Assembly (NCBI GenBank): GCA_016720395.1
Contig: JADKKR010000007.1
Span: 124,001-188,000, forward strand
DNA length: 64,000 nt
Reading direction: 5' to 3'
DNA from: Geobacteraceae bacterium
GTDB taxonomy: Bacteria; Desulfobacterota; Desulfuromonadia; Geobacterales; Pseudopelobacteraceae
Part shown: piece by piece, positions 61,111 to 64,000 of the stretch
How positions within the stretch are numbered: position 1 is the first letter of the stretch
Layout of the letters: each line of letters starts with the position of its first letter
Program-made: the position numbers and the translations under genes
The notes under the pieces: generated by a model
What the model saw: the letters and a program-made list of their open reading frames with translations, nothing else
Told to the model about the DNA's origin: nothing
Database searches by the model: none

Positions 61111-62000
61111 GTATGGGCCTTGGGGTGGGCCTTGTCGTAGACCTCCATCAGGCGATCGATACCAACATGGGTGTATTTCTGGGTGGTGGAAAGAGAGGCG
61201 TGGCCCAGCAGTTCCTGGATGGCCCGCAGATCGGCTCCCCCCTCAAGCATGTGCGTAGCAAAGGTGTGCCGCAGGATATGGGGTGAAATGCGTTTAAATG
61301 CCGCGATGCGCAGCACATGTGTATCGACGATGCGCGCTACGCTACGGCGGTTGATACGCCGGCCGCGTGTGTTCAGAAAGAGCGGACCGCTCACGGCCGG
61401 ATCACCCCGCCCTTCCAGATACTTCCGGACAGCCTCGATGGCACGGCTCCCCACTGGCACGATGCGTTCCTTGCCTCCTTTGCCCAGCACCCGGACCATA
61501 CCCCCCGAAAGGTCAAGGTCGCCGATAGCGAGGCCGGTCAGCTCCGATACACGAAGACCGCAGGAATACAGCAGCTCCAGAACAGCCCGGTCACGCAGAA
61601 CGTGTTTATCCTCGTCTTGCGGAGCCTCCACCAGAGTGGTGACCTGATCGATATCCAGATGAAACGGTAGGCGGTTTTCCTTCTTCGGGGTGGCTATCAG
61701 TTCGGCCGGATTTTTTTCAACCACTCCCAGCCGCACCAGAAAACGGAAAAAACTCCGTATGGCCGCAAGCTTTCGGCCTACGGAGCTTTTTTTTGCACGT
61801 TTCCCCAGCAGCGCCAGAAAGCGCCGCAGCAGCAGATGATCGATATCCGCGACTTCGGGAATACGTCCTGTTTCGCGTTCAACAAAGGCCGTCAACTGTT
61901 CCAGGTCCCGGCGGTAGGCAGCCAGGGTGTGGGGAGACACGTTGCGCTCCGTATCGAGATGCCTGCAAAACGCCGCAATCTGATCTGACAATCCCGGCAT
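61095..62000 (-). CDS. xerC: Tyrosine recombinase XerC
   Basis: 301 residues. N-terminal SAM-like DNA-binding domain (HTLAAYRRDLEQLTAFV) and a catalytic domain with Arg in CGLRVSELTGL, HILRHTFATHM (His-x-x-Arg), GHASLSTTQKYTHV (His and the nucleophile Tyr). The length is right for XerC/XerD chromosome-dimer resolvases, and no phage genes are near, so it is not a prophage integrase. The start is ATG 62000 (GTG 62003 is also possible), seven bases after the lipoprotein stop. Confidence 0.93.
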   Translation of the reverse strand: MPGLSDQIAAFCRHLDTERNVSPHTLAAYRRDLEQLTAFVERETGRIPEVADIDHLLLRRFLALLGKRAKKSSVGRKLAAIRSFFRFLVRLGVVEKNPAELIATPKKENRLPFHLDIDQVTTLVEAPQDEDKHVLRDRAVLELLYSCGLRVSELTGLAIGDLDLSGGMVRVLGKGGKERIVPVGSRAIEAVRKYLEGRGDPAVSGPLFLNTRGRRINRRSVARIVDTHVLRIAAFKRISPHILRHTFATHMLEGGADLRAIQELLGHASLSTTQKYTHVGIDRLMEVYDKAHPKAHTKKEG

Positions 62001-62006
62001 CACGTG

Positions 62007-62438
62007 CTAGTCAAAGGGAGGCAGTCCTGATTTCAGCTGCCAGCCTTTCTTTTCCTCGGTGTCGAGATAGATCCAGTTCTGGCGATAGGTCAGGGTCTTG
62101 ATGCGATTAGAGGGGAGTACGTAGTAATCGAACTCCGCTAGCACCTCACCGGTTTTCTTATCCGGGAGGCATTCCGAAGTCAGGATGCGGAAGTCGGTGA
62201 TGATAACATCCCGCTTCTTGAACTCTTCGGCACTCTTCATGAATGCATCCCGCAACGCCGGGTCCATGTAGAGCATGCCGGCATTCTCAACCTCACGCCA
62301 ACGCAGCATCTTGTTGTAGGCCTTCACTCCCTGATCAAATTCCTCACGGATGTTGGCGTTTTTAGCCTGCAGGGCATAGGCGCACGAACAGAGCGTCAGG
62401 AGAATGAAAATCATCGCATACCGGCTCAAATGTTTCAT
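62007..62438 (-). CDS. Hypothetical lipoprotein
   Basis: 143 residues. The signal peptide MKHLSRYAMIFILLTLCSC ends with a plausible lipobox (L-C-S-C). The mature part (NANIREEFDQGVKAYNKMLRWREVENAGML) has no recognisable domain but is helical, then beta-rich, resembling NTF2-like folds. It is exported and probably lipid-anchored. ATG 62438 is four bases after the methyltransferase/MTHFR stop, with GAGG about nine bases upstream. Confidence 0.75.
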   Translation of the reverse strand: MKHLSRYAMIFILLTLCSCAYALQAKNANIREEFDQGVKAYNKMLRWREVENAGMLYMDPALRDAFMKSAEEFKKRDVIITDFRILTSECLPDKKTGEVLAEFDYYVLPSNRIKTLTYRQNWIYLDTEEKKGWQLKSGLPPFD

Positions 62439-62442
62439 CGGT

Positions 62443-64000
62443 TCACTTCCTCTCAAGCGAATGTATATAGTCGATCAGTTCCAGAGCCAATTCGTATTTA
62501 CCGAACGGGGGAATCAGATAAAAGCCTCCCGCAACAGCAAAGGTCGCCTGGATGAACTCCCGGGCGATGGCCAGCCCCTCCTGAACCCCGGCATCCTTTT
62601 CCAGGCCCTTCATCCTCCTGCGTATGGCATCCGGGACAGAGATGCCCGGCACCTCATTGTGCAGATACTCGGCATTCCGCCCGCTGACCAGCGGCATGAC
62701 CCCCGGTAGAATCGGGATGCCGCAGTCGCCGGTCAGTTCCAGCGTCTCAAAAAAAAGGGCGGGATCATACATCGGCTGACACTGGGCAAAGACCGCGCCA
62801 TTGGCCGCTTTCTTACGCAGGCGCTGAGCCTGCAGCTCCGTATTTTTCGTATTGGGATTGAAGGCCGCACCGATGGTGAAACCGGTTCCGCTACCGATGG
62901 GATTGCCGATGGCATTGACCCCGCTGTTCAGGTCGGCGAGAAGCTTGATCAGGGTAAATGAGTGCAGGTCAAAAACCGACTTGGCCCCGGCATGGTCACC
63001 CATGGTAGCCGGATCCCCGGTCACCGCCAGGACTGTACGCAGCCCCAGCAGGCTGGCGCCCATCAGGTCGGATTGCATGCCGATCAGGTTGCGGTCACGG
63101 CCGGTGACATGGATGATAACCTCAATGCCGACCTCGCGCTGGATCAGGCTCCCCAGGGCGATATTTCCCATACGGGGTCGTGCCAGCGGGTTCTCAGCCA
63201 GATTGATGGCATCCGCTCCGGCCGCTTTCAAGCGGCGGCTCCCTTCGAGAATTCTGGCGCAGTCCAGCCCCTTGGGCGGATCGAGCTCAACGGTGATTAC
63301 TTTTCGAAGCCCCCAGTTATCCAGAAATGACGAGTGACCGGGGGCGTGCTTATCAGCTCGATCAGGCATGCTGATTTCAGAAGGCCTTCGCCGGAGCTGC
63401 GGACGGGCACCCGCCAATTCCCGGGCTATGGCGAAGATATGCTCGGGGGTCGTGCCGCAGCAGCCGCCGATCAGGTTTGCACCGGCAGCGGCCATCTCTC
63501 TGGCCATGGCGGCAAAATAATCCGGTGTCGTACGGTAGATGTAACGCCCGTCATGATACTCAGGGAAACCACTGTTGGCATATGCGGCAATCGGCTTGGC
63601 AGTCAACCCTGCCAGCCGGCGCACAACCTTGACCAGTTCCAATGGTCCGGCACCACAGTTGGCTCCCAGCATATCTGCACCGGCCATCTCCATAGCATGG
63701 CAGAATGCTTCCACCGAGGTGCCATCTCCACTGCGGCCGCCTTCCAGAAACGCCATGCTGGCACATACCGGGAGGCCGGTTTTACGGGCGGCCGCAACGG
63801 CAGCCTCAAGCTGCGGCAGGGAGGCAAAGGTTTCCAGCAGGAAGAAGTCGACGCCGCCTTCGGCAAGCGGGTAACACTGTTCCCGGAACACCTCTTCCAT
63901 CTCAGCGGCGTTTAACTCACGTTCTTCGCCTTTGACCTGAACCAGCGGTCCGACCGAACCGGCTACCAGCACAGCACTGCCAAGTGCCGACGCCTGGCGG
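62443..64000 (-). CDS. Bifunctional homocysteine S-methyltransferase / methylenetetrahydrofolate reductase (partial, N-terminus outside window)
   Basis: The visible part (519 residues) runs off the right edge. The N-terminal half is homocysteine S-methyltransferase with GANCGAGPLELVK and the zinc-binding GGCCGTTPEHI. From about residue 215 the methylenetetrahydrofolate reductase domain follows (VITVELDPPKGLD, VHVTGRDRN-like HVTGRDRNLIG, TGDPATMGDHAGAKSVFDL). It couples methyl-folate production with methionine formation or recycling. This fusion occurs in many anaerobes, including Geobacteraceae. The C-terminus is complete at 62443. Confidence 0.93.
   Translation of the reverse strand, partial: RQASALGSAVLVAGSVGPLVQVKGEERELNAAEMEEVFREQCYPLAEGGVDFFLLETFASLPQLEAAVAAARKTGLPVCASMAFLEGGRSGDGTSVEAFCHAMEMAGADMLGANCGAGPLELVKVVRRLAGLTAKPIAAYANSGFPEYHDGRYIYRTTPDYFAAMAREMAAAGANLIGGCCGTTPEHIFAIARELAGARPQLRRRPSEISMPDRADKHAPGHSSFLDNWGLRKVITVELDPPKGLDCARILEGSRRLKAAGADAINLAENPLARPRMGNIALGSLIQREVGIEVIIHVTGRDRNLIGMQSDLMGASLLGLRTVLAVTGDPATMGDHAGAKSVFDLHSFTLIKLLADLNSGVNAIGNPIGSGTGFTIGAAFNPNTKNTELQAQRLRKKAANGAVFAQCQPMYDPALFFETLELTGDCGIPILPGVMPLVSGRNAEYLHNEVPGISVPDAIRRRMKGLEKDAGVQEGLAIAREFIQATFAVAGGFYLIPPFGKYELALELIDYIHSLERK

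Noticed and set aside
61095..62000. Phage or integrative-element integrase
   Set aside because: Length and motifs fit XerC, neighbours are housekeeping genes, and no attachment repeats or phage genes are present.

Overview
The window looks like the chromosome of a Desulfuromonadales bacterium, most likely Geobacteraceae (Geobacter/Trichlorobacter type). The evidence is a succinyl-CoA:acetate CoA-transferase, a selenocysteine formate dehydrogenase under a sigma-54 two-component system, many histidine kinases and response regulators, PATAN/roadblock proteins, and GC-rich core genes that contrast with AT-richer accessory genes. No rRNA, tRNA, CRISPR array or intact transposase was seen. The genus assignment is inference.

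Region 1 (1-18180, all on the minus strand) is a Wzx/Wzy-type exopolysaccharide locus. In transcription order (right to left) it holds a methyltransferase, a frameshifted acyltransferase, a Wzx flippase, a Wzy-like polymerase, glycosyltransferases, acetyltransferases and methyltransferases, a WbaP-type phosphoglycosyl transferase, a frameshifted Wzi-like outer-membrane protein, an SLBB/Wza export protein and a Wzz chain-length protein cut by the window edge.

Region 2 (18191-28322, minus strand) is the most interesting part: a lasso-peptide locus with an unusually large tailoring set. A 40-residue precursor (28200-28322), not previously obvious because of its size, is followed by a hairpin, an asparagine-synthetase-like cyclase, two different HPr-kinase-like proteins and a PAPS-dependent sulfotransferase. 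After a terminator come the PqqD-like recognition protein (B1), the transglutaminase-like peptidase (B2) and an ABC exporter. These are followed by an APS kinase (CysC, which makes the sulfotransferase cofactor PAPS) overlapping a nucleotidyltransferase. The gene set predicts a lasso peptide that is phosphorylated and possibly sulfated. Upstream lie a decayed secreted-protein gene and about 850 bases without a convincing gene.

Region 3 (29942-42100) has an ankyrin lipoprotein, a DUF2889 protein and the operon fdnG-fdnH-nrfD-mobA for a periplasmic molybdenum/selenocysteine formate dehydrogenase. fdnG reads through an in-frame TGA followed by a SECIS-like hairpin. A -24/-12 promoter and paired upstream sites precede it, and divergently transcribed genes encode a sigma-54 activator, its sensor kinase and an MFS transporter that carries an in-frame palindromic repeat.

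Region 4 (42171-64000) is mostly core: cysS, a GAF kinase/receiver pair, a nucleotidyltransferase fused to a degenerate phosphomannomutase, a GH57 glucanase-type enzyme, a GalT-family enzyme, a TIGR02757 protein, a zinc-ribbon DUF3426 protein, an FKBP isomerase with a Cys/His-rich insert, DUF167, DivIVA, YggT, an inositol monophosphatase, the CoA-transferase, two DUF4388/roadblock proteins, xerC, a lipoprotein and a homocysteine methyltransferase/MTHFR fusion running off the right edge.

At least three accessory genes carry frameshifts (Wzi, an acyltransferase, the secreted protein) while the core genes are intact. This suggests decay of the accessory segment, though sequencing error is not excluded.
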